A DNA stretch of 64,000 nucleotides from Actibacterium lipolyticum. GTDB lineage: Bacteria > Pseudomonadota > Alphaproteobacteria > Rhodobacterales > Rhodobacteraceae. Shown here one piece after another: positions 51,574 through 60,023 of this stretch. The notes beneath the pieces were generated by a model. That model worked only from the letters and a program-made list of their open reading frames with translations, had not been told where the DNA came from and did no database searches. The stretch spans positions 1,364,001-1,428,000 of the forward strand of contig NZ_FXYE01000001.1 of NCBI RefSeq assembly GCF_900184935.1. The letters are read 5' to 3'. The first letter of the stretch is position 1; each line of letters opens with the position of its first letter. Position numbers and translations under genes: made by a program.

Positions 51574-52575
51574 ATGGGTAGCATTACACTTAGCAAAGTC
51601 ACCAAATCCTTCGGCGAGGCGCAAGTCATCCCGCCGCTGGATCTGGAAATCAACGATGGTGAGTTCGTTGTCTTCGTCGGCCCGTCGGGCTGTGGTAAAT
51701 CCACGCTGCTGCGCCTGATCGCGGGGCTGGAGGACGTGAGCTCGGGCGAGATTTCGATTGATGGGGTTGATGCAACGTCGCTTGCCCCGGCAAAGCGAAA
51801 GCTGGCGATGGTGTTCCAGTCCTATGCGCTTTATCCGCATATGTCGGTGAAAAAGAACATCGCATTCCCGCTTAAAATGGCGGGGATGGATCCGGCAGAA
51901 CAGGAAAAGCGGATCGCGAATGCGGCCAAGGTTCTGAACCTGACCGACTATATCGATCGTCGGCCTGGCCAGCTTTCGGGTGGTCAGCGTCAGCGGGTCG
52001 CCATTGGCCGCGCAATCGTTCGTGAGCCTGAGGCGTTCTTGTTCGACGAACCGCTGTCTAACCTTGATGCGGCGCTGCGTGTGAACATGCGTGCCGAAAT
52101 CTCGGAGCTGCACCAACAGCTTGCGACAACGATGATTTACGTGACGCACGATCAGGTGGAAGCCATGACAATGGCCGACAAGATCGTCGTGCTGCGTGCT
52201 GGTCATATCGAACAGGTCGGCAGCCCGCTGGAACTGTATGAGCGGCCAAGAAACCTGTTTGTTGCAGGGTTCATCGGATCGCCCAAAATGAACCTGATCA
52301 GTGGCGCCGAAGCCGCCAAACATGACGCCGCCACCATTGGCATCCGTCCAGAGCATATCACGCTATCCAAGGAAAGCGGGACATGGGCCGGTAAGGTCGG
52401 CTTGGCCGAACATCTTGGCTCTGACACGTTCTCGCGGATCCATTCGGATGAACTGGGTGAAATCACGGTGCGCACCATCGGCGATTTCGCGATCAAGCAT
52501 GGCGACACCGTTTACATGACCCCTGACATGTCCAAGCTGCATCGCTTTGATGCTGATGGGCTTGCCATTCGATAA
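51574..52575 (+). CDS. smoK: Sorbitol/mannitol ABC transporter ATP-binding protein
   Basis: ATG 51574 ([20 protein letters not shown]) gives 333 residues; the longer frame from 51199 is inside smoG. It has Walker [10 protein letters not shown], signature LSGGQRQR, Walker [14 protein letters not shown], and a C-terminal MalK-type TOBE domain (about 240-333). It drives hexitol import. A GC-rich hairpin without T-tract follows at about 52582-52611. Confidence 0.93.
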   Translation: MGSITLSKVTKSFGEAQVIPPLDLEINDGEFVVFVGPSGCGKSTLLRLIAGLEDVSSGEISIDGVDATSLAPAKRKLAMVFQSYALYPHMSVKKNIAFPLKMAGMDPAEQEKRIANAAKVLNLTDYIDRRPGQLSGGQRQRVAIGRAIVREPEAFLFDEPLSNLDAALRVNMRAEISELHQQLATTMIYVTHDQVEAMTMADKIVVLRAGHIEQVGSPLELYERPRNLFVAGFIGSPKMNLISGAEAAKHDAATIGIRPEHITLSKESGTWAGKVGLAEHLGSDTFSRIHSDELGEITVRTIGDFAIKHGDTVYMTPDMSKLHRFDADGLAIR

Positions 52576-52605
52576 GCCATCGCGCCGGCCATCCTTCGCG
52601 GTGGC

Positions 52606-52692
52606 CGCGCCTTGCACGGCATGGATGACATGGCCGTTCTAAGCGCCTCTGAGGAGGCTGAATATATCGCTGCTTAACCTGATGTCGGGAAT
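52606..52692 (+). pseudogene. smoS: Scar of sorbitol dehydrogenase gene smoS (C-terminal remnant)
   Basis: Between smoK and mtlK, where R. sphaeroides has smoS, the frame reads GRALHGMDDMAVLSASEEAEYIAA, then TAA, then PDVGN. This aligns with the C-terminal SmoS stretch GRAEDLTGMAIFLATPEADYIVAQTYNVDGGN, known to me from the R. sphaeroides enzyme, with small deletions. No short-chain dehydrogenase N-terminus or Tyr-x-x-x-Lys motif exists nearby. So smoS appears deleted, leaving about 25 codons. The match is short, so treat it as an inference. Confidence 0.5.
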
Positions 52693-52746
52693 GACACAGG
52701 GACAAGCATAGGGCCGAATGGCCCTGACCTATGGAGCATACTGTAA

Positions 52747-54222
52747 ATGCCAACGCGCCTTTGTATCGAAAACCTAAAGGATCTTCCTGACGATGTTTCG
52801 GTACCCGCTTATGACCGGGCCCAGCTTAGTGCGGGCATTTTGCATTTTGGGGTCGGCAACTTTCACCGGGCCCATCAGGCTGTGTATCTGGACGCGCTGT
52901 TCAATAAGGGCCTTGGGCGTGACTGGGCGTTGGTTGGCGCGGGTGTAATGCCGGGCGATGCCAAAGCGCGCGATGTTCTGGCCGCTCAGGACTATCTGAC
53001 GACTGTTGTCGAACAGGAAGCTGGCGCAAGCACTGCGCGTGTCACCGGGCCGATGATCGATTTCGTCGAACCCGGCGATGCGCAGGCCATCATCGCACGT
53101 CTGGCAGACCCTGAAATTCGGATCGCATCGCTGACCATTACCGAGGGCGGGTATTTCATTGACCCAGCGACCGATAAGTTTGATCCCGGCCATCCGCAGA
53201 TCGTTGCGGACGCCGCATCGCCGGATACGCCGAAAACGGTGTTCGGCATCCTTGTGGCCGGACTAAGCGCGCGCCGCGCAGCGGGGCAGGAACCGTTCAC
53301 GATCATGTCTTGCGACAACATCCCACACAACGGGGTGGTCGCACGCAACACGGTTGTGGGGCTGGCCCGTTTGGTGGACCCGGAATTGGCAGACTGGATT
53401 TCGGCCAATGTCGCGTTTCCGAATGGGATGGTTGACCGCATCACCCCCGCCACTAGCGACCGCGAGCGGTCGATCCTTGAACAGGACTTTGGCGTTCAAG
53501 ACGGCTGGCCGGTGTTTTGCGAAAACTTCACGCAGTGGGTGCTGGAAGACAACTTTACCTGCGGCCGTCCACCGTTAGAGGAAGTCGGGGTTCAGTTCGT
53601 ACCCGATGTTTCGCCATACGAGTTGATGAAAATCCGCATCCTGAATGGTGGTCACGCGATCATCGCTTACCCAGCAGGCCTGATGGATATTCACTTCGTT
53701 CACGAAGCGATGGAGCATCCTTTAATCCGCGCCTTCCTTGAAAAGGTAGAGCGGGAAGAGGTTATCCCGTCCGTGCCACCTGTGCCCGACACTGACCTTG
53801 GTGAATACTATCAATTGATCGAAACCCGCTTTGCCAACCCAAAGATTGGCGACACGGTGCGCCGCTTGTGCCTTGATGGTTCAAACCGTCAGCCAAAGTT
53901 CATCGTGCCCACGATTACTGACAGGCTTGCTGCCGGTGGGTCGGTTGATGGGTTGGCGTTGGAAAGCGCGCTTTGGTGCCGATACTGCTTTGGCACAACC
54001 GATAGCGGGGCTCAGATCGCGCCGAATGATCCCAGCTGGGACCGTCTGAAAACCGTCGCACAGGCCGCGAAAGATAACCCTGCTGAATGGCTCGCCATGG
54101 AGGATATCTATGGCGATACCGGGCGTAACCCGAATTTCGTCGACGCGTTTACAAAGGCGCTAAACGCCCTTTGGAAAGATGGTACCGCCGCCGTTTTGAC
54201 CCGTTACTTGGACGCAGGTTAG
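52747..54222 (+). CDS. mtlK: Mannitol 2-dehydrogenase
   Basis: A 491-residue polyol-specific long-chain dehydrogenase. The N-terminal nucleotide site is HFGVGNFHRAHQAVY, and the catalytic Lys region is YELMKIRILNGGH. It oxidises D-mannitol to D-fructose with NAD, and can also act on D-arabinitol and D-sorbitol in related enzymes. With smoS lost it may be the only hexitol dehydrogenase of this operon. It ends six bases before the HAD gene. Confidence 0.93.
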   Translation: MPTRLCIENLKDLPDDVSVPAYDRAQLSAGILHFGVGNFHRAHQAVYLDALFNKGLGRDWALVGAGVMPGDAKARDVLAAQDYLTTVVEQEAGASTARVTGPMIDFVEPGDAQAIIARLADPEIRIASLTITEGGYFIDPATDKFDPGHPQIVADAASPDTPKTVFGILVAGLSARRAAGQEPFTIMSCDNIPHNGVVARNTVVGLARLVDPELADWISANVAFPNGMVDRITPATSDRERSILEQDFGVQDGWPVFCENFTQWVLEDNFTCGRPPLEEVGVQFVPDVSPYELMKIRILNGGHAIIAYPAGLMDIHFVHEAMEHPLIRAFLEKVEREEVIPSVPPVPDTDLGEYYQLIETRFANPKIGDTVRRLCLDGSNRQPKFIVPTITDRLAAGGSVDGLALESALWCRYCFGTTDSGAQIAPNDPSWDRLKTVAQAAKDNPAEWLAMEDIYGDTGRNPNFVDAFTKALNALWKDGTAAVLTRYLDAG

Positions 54223-54228
54223 GGCTGT

Positions 54229-54894
54229 ATGGGGTCAGGGTTGATCATATTCGACTGCGATGGCGTCCTTGTTGACAGCGAGCCGATTTCGGTCGCGGTT
54301 CTGGTCGAGGTGCTGGCCGAAGCCGGATGTGATTTGCCGCTGGATCAGGCGTATGGCAAGTTTCTTGGCCGTTCGATGGCAACGATCGGGAAATTGCTGA
54401 AAGACGAATTCGGCCTGTCGATCACGTCAGAACATCTAAGCGAAATCCGTCGCCGCCTTTACGAACGGTTTCGGGGCGAACTTCGCCCCATACCGGGATT
54501 GGCCGATGTGGTGCATATGATGGATCGACCGGTTTGTGTCGCATCATCCAGTCAGCCAGAGCGTATTCGCCTATCGCTTGAGGTGACGGGGCTTTTGCAG
54601 TTGTTTGAACCTCATATTTTCAGTGCAACAATGGTGGAAAAGGGCAAGCCTGAGCCGGATTTGTTCCTTTATGCCGCACAGAAAATGGGGGTCGATCCAC
54701 GTCACTGCACAGTGATCGAAGACAGCGCTGCGGGTATCCGTGCCGCCAAAGCAGCAAACATGCGGGTCATTGCCTTCACGGGGGGATCGCACGCTGGACC
54801 CGCCGATTTGGACGGAACTGCGCGCGCCCTCTCGCCGGACGCTATCATTGGTGATATGCGTAACTTGCCCGAGGTATTGGGTAAAATCGGCTGA
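54229..54894 (+). CDS. HAD-superfamily sugar-phosphate phosphatase
   Basis: A 221-residue cytosolic hydrolase. Motif I is IIFDCDGVLVDSEP, motif II VCVASSSQPERI, motif III KGKPEPDLFLYAA, and motif IV VIEDSAAGIRAA. It belongs to the beta-phosphoglucomutase/phosphatase branch. In the polyol operon it could remove phosphate from a sugar phosphate that builds up. A similar gene (smoC) is known from R. sphaeroides. The reaction is not proven. Confidence 0.87.
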   Translation: MGSGLIIFDCDGVLVDSEPISVAVLVEVLAEAGCDLPLDQAYGKFLGRSMATIGKLLKDEFGLSITSEHLSEIRRRLYERFRGELRPIPGLADVVHMMDRPVCVASSSQPERIRLSLEVTGLLQLFEPHIFSATMVEKGKPEPDLFLYAAQKMGVDPRHCTVIEDSAAGIRAAKAANMRVIAFTGGSHAGPADLDGTARALSPDAIIGDMRNLPEVLGKIG

Positions 54895-54909
54895 CCGAGG
54901 GACTCCCGA

Positions 54910-56472
54910 ATGGGGCAATTGATCTGTGCGGTGGATGTCGGGACGGCGAGCGCCCGAGCGGGGGTATTTACCGCCGAAGGACAGCTTGTTTCGCGTGCTG
55001 TTCACCCGATCCTGATTTCGCAAAATGGCGACAACGAAGCTGAACATGATTCAAACGACATTTGGCAGGCCGTGTGCCGCGTGGTGCGTGGCGCCTGTGA
55101 CGAAGCAGGCGTTGATAAGCAACAGATAGGCGCGCTGGCGCTTGATGGCACATGTTCGTTGGTTTTGGTCGGACAGGGGCGTTCGGTTTCTCTTTCGGCG
55201 CCTGGGTTTGATACGATTTCGTGGTTTGATCACCGAGCCGTATCCGAGGCAGAGGTTTGCACCAAAACTGGCCACTCCGTTCTGGAGCATATCGGTGGCA
55301 CGATGTCTCCGGAAATGCAGTGCCCCAAGTTGCTGTGGGTTAAACGAAAACGTCCGGATATCTGGGAAAACCTTGGCGGTGCCTATGATCTTGCCGATTA
55401 TCTGACGTGGCGCGCGACGGGGCAGAATGACCGCTCGCAATGCACGCTGACCGCAAAGTGGACGTATCTTGCCCACGCTGGTGGATGGCAGCGCGATTTC
55501 CTTTCGGCCATCGGGATGGAGGATTTGCTTGAAAAGGCGGCCCTTCCAGAAACGGCGCGGCCCGTTGGTTCCGCGATCGGTCGGTTAACCGCCACCGCGG
55601 CAAAAGAGCTTGGCCTGACGCAAGATTGCGTCGTTGGCACCGGAACCATTGATGCGTTTGCTGGCGGGATCGGCGTTTTGGGGAAATGCACCCCAGAAGA
55701 GCGTGACGGAAGCCTTGCGATGATTGCGGGCACGTCCAGTTGTGTGATGGGGTTTGCCCCTGAAAGCCGTAAGATTGCCGGGATTTGGGGGCCTTATCTG
55801 GGTGCGATCCTACCGGGCGTCTGGGTGAACGAAGGCGGGCAATCCGCCACAGGCGCGCTGCTTGATTTCGTGTTGAATTCGTTCGGTGAAGTGGTTGGCA
55901 GCGCGGCACATGAAAAGGTGCTGGCCCATCTTGCCGAGTTGTTGGAAGAACACGGCCCCGGCTTTGCGCGTGACCTGAATATCCTACCAGATTTCAACGG
56001 AAACCGGTCTCCTTTTGCTGACCCGACTGCACGCGGCGTGATCAGCGGGCTAACGCTGGATACCTCTTTCGAAGCGCAGTGCAGGGTCTATTGGCGCGCG
56101 GCGGTTGGGCTTGGGCTTGGGACGCGGCAGATTTTGGCGCGACTTGCGGAGGGGGGATATTCCCCCAAACGCCTTCATATCGCCGGTGGGCATGCGAAAA
56201 GTCAGTTGCTGACCCAGCTTTACGCGGATGCGACGGGTTGCATCGTCGAAGTCAGTTCCGCGCCGGATGCGGTGTTGCTGGGTGCTGCGATGATCGGGGC
56301 AACGGCCGCCGGTATTCACCCGTCGCTGGAACAGGCCGCAGCCGCAATGGCGCAAGAAACGACAATCCGTTTTCCAAGACCAGAACATCAGCTGGTACAT
56401 GAAAAAGATTTCGCCGTTTTTGAAAAGATGCAGGCACAGCGCGCGGAACTGAACGCGCTGATAGAGGAGTAG
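54910..56472 (+). CDS. FGGY-family pentulose kinase
   Basis: A 520-residue kinase. N-terminal domain begins LICAVDVGTASARAGVFT; the ATP-site motifs are MIAGTSSCVMGF and HIAGGHAKSQL, with RSPFADPTARG. It fits the FGGY pentulose (ribulokinase-like) subgroup rather than glycerol kinase. It would phosphorylate a ketose from polyol oxidation, for example D-ribulose from ribitol. It starts 15 bp after the HAD gene and is followed by xylB. Two FGGY kinases in series suggest that the operon handles pentitols too. Confidence 0.85.
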   Translation: MGQLICAVDVGTASARAGVFTAEGQLVSRAVHPILISQNGDNEAEHDSNDIWQAVCRVVRGACDEAGVDKQQIGALALDGTCSLVLVGQGRSVSLSAPGFDTISWFDHRAVSEAEVCTKTGHSVLEHIGGTMSPEMQCPKLLWVKRKRPDIWENLGGAYDLADYLTWRATGQNDRSQCTLTAKWTYLAHAGGWQRDFLSAIGMEDLLEKAALPETARPVGSAIGRLTATAAKELGLTQDCVVGTGTIDAFAGGIGVLGKCTPEERDGSLAMIAGTSSCVMGFAPESRKIAGIWGPYLGAILPGVWVNEGGQSATGALLDFVLNSFGEVVGSAAHEKVLAHLAELLEEHGPGFARDLNILPDFNGNRSPFADPTARGVISGLTLDTSFEAQCRVYWRAAVGLGLGTRQILARLAEGGYSPKRLHIAGGHAKSQLLTQLYADATGCIVEVSSAPDAVLLGAAMIGATAAGIHPSLEQAAAAMAQETTIRFPRPEHQLVHEKDFAVFEKMQAQRAELNALIEE

Positions 56473-56475
56473 ACG

Positions 56476-57912
56476 ATGTATATTGGATTGGACCTGGGGA
56501 CTTCGGGTATCCGCGCGTTGTTGATGGACGCGGATCAGCGGATCATCGGGTCGGCCGAGGCTGACCTGACAGTCTCGCGTCCGCATCCCGGTTGGTCAGA
56601 GCAGGAGCCCGCCGATTGGATCCGCGCGGCAGAGACTGCGATGGCAGAGCTCCGCTCGCTTCACCCAGATGAGGTCGCCGCCGTAAAGGGCATCGGGCTA
56701 TCCGGCCAGATGCACGGCGCGACGTTGTTGGATGCAGATGATCAGGTTTTGCGCCCGTGTATCCTGTGGAATGACACGCGCAGCCATGAAGAGGCCGCAG
56801 CCTTGGATGCTGATCCTAGGTTTCGCCAGATTTCCGGCAACATCGTGTTTCCGGGCTTTACCGCGCCCAAGCTGGTTTGGGTCGCCAAGAACGAACCCGA
56901 GACATTCAAAAAGGTCCGTAAGGTTCTGTTGCCAAAGGATTACCTTCGTCTTTGGTTGACGGGTGAACATGTGGCTGAAATGTCCGATGCGGCTGGAACC
57001 AGTTGGCTGGACACCGGTGCGCGCAAATGGTCGCCGGAGTTGCTGGACGCAAGCGGGATGAGCATCGATCAGATGCCGCGCCTTGTTGAAGGTTCCGACG
57101 TGTCTGGGCAGCTTCGCCCTGATCTGGCGCAGGAATGGGGCATGGGGTCGGTTGTCGTTGCCGGTGGCGCAGGCGACAACGCGGCGTCGGCGATTGGCGC
57201 GGGTACGATTTCCGCCGGCACTGGCTTTGTGTCGTTGGGAACCTCGGGCGTTTTGTTCGCGGCAAACGATCAATACCTGCCAAACCCAGAAAGCGCCGTG
57301 CACGCGTTTTGCCATGCACTGCCGGGGCGGTGGCACCAAATGGGCGTGATCTTAACAGCCGCATCCGCGCTGAACTGGTTCGCCGGTATCGTAGGAAGTA
57401 CGCCAGCGGCACTGTCAGACGCCTTGGGTGACACGCTTATTGCGCCGTCCGGCGCGACGTTCCTTCCGTACCTATCGGGCGAGCGGACCCCACATAACGA
57501 TGCAGCCGTCCGGGGTAGTTTCGCCGGATTGGCGCATGAAACGGATCGCGACGCGATGGCGCGCGCGGTGATGGAGGGGGTCGCCTTCGCGCTTCGCGAC
57601 AATCTGGAAGCGCTTCATGCGGCGGGCACAGATTTGCAATCGATCATGGCGATTGGTGGCGGGTCGCGGTCGCACTATTGGCTGAAGGTCATCGCCACAG
57701 CGCTTAACCTGCACATTGATATCCCGGCCGAAGGTGATTTTGGCGCTGCGTTTGGTGCCGCGCGATTGGGTCTTTTGGCACATACTGGTGCTGATCCAGT
57801 GGCCGTTTGTCACGCGCCCAAGATCGATGGCGTGATTGAACCCGAACTTGCATTGCGCGATGCTTTTGACGCGGCTTATGACAGGTATCGCAGCCTTTAT
57901 GTTCGCGGATAA
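56476..57912 (+). CDS. xylB: Xylulokinase
   Basis: A 478-residue FGGY kinase with YIGLDLGTSGIRALLMD at the start, the GLSGQMHGATLLD motif of xylulokinases, NDTRSHEEA, and ATP-site GTGFVSLGTSG and AIGGGSRSHYWLKVIA. It phosphorylates D-xylulose to xylulose 5-phosphate. In polyol breakdown it handles xylulose made from arabinitol or xylitol. It ends the operon at a strong bidirectional terminator. Confidence 0.93.
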   Translation: MYIGLDLGTSGIRALLMDADQRIIGSAEADLTVSRPHPGWSEQEPADWIRAAETAMAELRSLHPDEVAAVKGIGLSGQMHGATLLDADDQVLRPCILWNDTRSHEEAAALDADPRFRQISGNIVFPGFTAPKLVWVAKNEPETFKKVRKVLLPKDYLRLWLTGEHVAEMSDAAGTSWLDTGARKWSPELLDASGMSIDQMPRLVEGSDVSGQLRPDLAQEWGMGSVVVAGGAGDNAASAIGAGTISAGTGFVSLGTSGVLFAANDQYLPNPESAVHAFCHALPGRWHQMGVILTAASALNWFAGIVGSTPAALSDALGDTLIAPSGATFLPYLSGERTPHNDAAVRGSFAGLAHETDRDAMARAVMEGVAFALRDNLEALHAAGTDLQSIMAIGGGSRSHYWLKVIATALNLHIDIPAEGDFGAAFGAARLGLLAHTGADPVAVCHAPKIDGVIEPELALRDAFDAAYDRYRSLYVRG

Positions 57913-57931
57913 CATGCGGAAATAAAATAAA

Positions 57932-57968
57932 AACGCTGCGCAGGGTGACCCGCGCGGCGTTTCTTTTT
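57932..57968. terminator. Bidirectional terminator between xylB and fpr
   Basis: AACGC-T-GCGC-A-GG pairs with CC-C-GCGC-G-GCGTT around GTGA (57932-57961), followed by TTCTTTTT on the + strand and TTTTTATTTTATTT on the - strand. It ends both the polyol and the sulfur transcripts. Confidence 0.9.
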
Positions 57969-57980
57969 ATTGGGCCTAAT

Positions 57981-58814
57981 TTACCCTACGAAGGCTTTTT
58001 CAACCACGTATTCGGCGGGCTCAGAATTCGCGCCTTCGTTCAGGCCAAAGCCCTCAAGGATCTCCATGATGTCCTTGTTGAAGTCGAGCGAACCACAAAC
58101 CATACCGCGGTCAACCGCTGGGTCCATTGCGGGCAAGCCAAGGTCAGTGAACACTTTGCCAGAGCGCAGGTTGTCAGTGATGCGGCCCATGAATGGGCTC
58201 TCTTCGCGCGTCGTGGTGGGGTAGTATTTCAGCTTGTCACCAACCAGTTCACCGATCAGTGGATCGTTGGGCAGGCTTTCGACCAGCTCACGACCATAGT
58301 CCAGCTCTGCCACGTCACGGCAGGTATGCATCATGATGACTTCGTCGTAACGCTCGTACGTGTCGGGGTCGCGCATCAGGCTGGCGAAAGGGGCGATGCC
58401 AGTGCCGGTGGCGAACAGCCATAGACGTTTACCGGGCAGCAATGCGTCCAGAACCAGCGTACCCACGGGCTTGGGGCGCAGGATGATTTCATCACCCGGC
58501 TGGATGTGCTGAAGCTTCGATGTCAGCGGGCCGTCTTGCACCTTGATGGAGTAAAACTCCAACTCTTCGTCCCATGAAGGGGAGGCAATGGAATAGGCGC
58601 GCAGCAATGGCTTTTGTTTTCCATTGGCGTCCGGGTCACCCATCAGGCCGATCATCACAAATTCACCCGAACGGAAGCGCAAGGATTGCGGGCGCGCCAC
58701 GCGGAACGAAAACAAGCGGTCGGTCCAGTGCTTGACCGATGTAACGATCTGCGCGTCGGGAAGAGCTTTTACGGGTTTCGCTTTTTCGGGCGAAACAGCG
58801 GTGGAGTCATTCAT
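57981..58814 (-). CDS. fpr: Ferredoxin-NADP+ reductase
   Basis: A 277-residue FAD enzyme with RAYSIASPSWDEELEFYSIK (FAD motif RxYS), GPLTSKLQHIQPGD, the NADP site LFATGTGIAPFASL and a C-terminal end VVEKAFVG, typical of the bacterial type. It passes electrons between NADPH and ferredoxin. As last gene of the sulfur operon, 33 bp after cysH, it can supply reduced ferredoxin to the sulfite reductase. Confidence 0.92.
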   Translation of the reverse strand: MNDSTAVSPEKAKPVKALPDAQIVTSVKHWTDRLFSFRVARPQSLRFRSGEFVMIGLMGDPDANGKQKPLLRAYSIASPSWDEELEFYSIKVQDGPLTSKLQHIQPGDEIILRPKPVGTLVLDALLPGKRLWLFATGTGIAPFASLMRDPDTYERYDEVIMMHTCRDVAELDYGRELVESLPNDPLIGELVGDKLKYYPTTTREESPFMGRITDNLRSGKVFTDLGLPAMDPAVDRGMVCGSLDFNKDIMEILEGFGLNEGANSEPAEYVVEKAFVG

Positions 58815-58847
58815 AAATCGTATCCTCGAAAGTCGGTGCTGGGCGGA

Positions 58848-60023
58848 TTAAACCGCGCCACGCAGGCGATTTTGATAATCGTGGTCTTGCCAGGTTGCGC
58901 GGGCTTTCCATTGGTCCCACGGCTGCCGTTCAGCAAGTTCCGGTGTGATTTCAACCTCTTCAAAGCCAGAGCGGCGGGCCATTGCGTACTGATCCGCAAT
59001 AACATGCCCCTTGGCGCGAAGACGTCCGTTGAAGCCCATCAGGCGCAAACGACGGGCCAGCGTAAAGCCACGGCCATCTGCGAAGGATGGGAAATCGATG
59101 CGGATCATATCGATCCCGTCCAGCTTCCCGGCCAGTACCGCAGGATCGGCATCGGATGCCAGATCAATCGCCAAGGCGGGAGCATCGGAATTATCGGCCA
59201 GTTCGTCGGGCGTTGTATAGGCAAGGGTCCAGTCGTCTTGGCCAAAGCCCTGATCGGTTACGATGATGTTCATAGGCTCCTCCTTCAGGATGGGGCCGCG
59301 CACGACCTTGCCGTTGATAAAGTGAATTCCGCATTCTTCCTTGTCCTGATCGCGCCAGCGGCCAGAACGGGGATCTTCGCCAGGTGCAACGCGCGACGTA
59401 CACGGCGCGCAACCGATCGAAGGATACCCCTTTGCCACCAGCGGGTGGCGGGGAAGGCGGTTGTTTATGATGTAATCTTGTACGTCGTCTGGTGTCCAAT
59501 GGGCCAGCGGGTTGATCTTGATCCGGGTATCGCCCTCATTTTCAAAAAAGTCGAGCGTTGCGCGGGTTTTACCCTGAAAACGCTTACGGCCGGTGATCCA
59601 CGCGTCAAAGTTTGACAGCGCGTTTTCCAGTGGGACCGTCTTGCGCAGATCACAGCACGCATCGGTGCTGGACTTGTGCAGCAGACCGTCGGGGTCATGC
59701 GCGGCCACGGCTTCGCGTGTTGCGCGGATCGTGCGCACATCGGTCAGGCCAAGGTGGGCTGCGACCTCTTGCTGATAGGTCAGCGTTTCTTCGAACAGCA
59801 TCTGCGTGTCGATGAAAAGGATCGGTGTGGCCGGATTGATCACGGAAAGCATGTGCAACAACACCACCGATTCCGCACCGAAGGACGAAACCATCGCGAT
59901 GCGCCCGACGGTATCATCCGTCAGGGCACGCTTTAGCACCGCCTGCGCGGCGTGGTTCAGATACCGTTCGTTCAGATCCGTCACCCGGTCGGCGACAGAA
60001 GCTGTGAATGGGTCAGGCTGCAT
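58848..60023 (-). CDS. cysH: CysH (APS reductase) fused to DUF934
   Basis: One 391-residue open frame holds two proteins that are usually separate. Residues about 1-240 are CysH: VSSFGAESVVLLHM, ACCDLRK and CAPC plus ECGIHF. The CC and CxxC pairs would hold a 4Fe-4S cluster and point to APS rather than PAPS as substrate. Residues 251-391 (MNIIVTDQGFGQDDW..) are a DUF934 protein, found with sulfite reductase. AAGGAGG and ATG 59273 lie at the joint, so DUF934 may also be made alone. The start overlaps cysI by 11 bp. Confidence 0.88.
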   Translation of the reverse strand: MQPDPFTASVADRVTDLNERYLNHAAQAVLKRALTDDTVGRIAMVSSFGAESVVLLHMLSVINPATPILFIDTQMLFEETLTYQQEVAAHLGLTDVRTIRATREAVAAHDPDGLLHKSSTDACCDLRKTVPLENALSNFDAWITGRKRFQGKTRATLDFFENEGDTRIKINPLAHWTPDDVQDYIINNRLPRHPLVAKGYPSIGCAPCTSRVAPGEDPRSGRWRDQDKEECGIHFINGKVVRGPILKEEPMNIIVTDQGFGQDDWTLAYTTPDELADNSDAPALAIDLASDADPAVLAGKLDGIDMIRIDFPSFADGRGFTLARRLRLMGFNGRLRAKGHVIADQYAMARRSGFEEVEITPELAERQPWDQWKARATWQDHDYQNRLRGAV

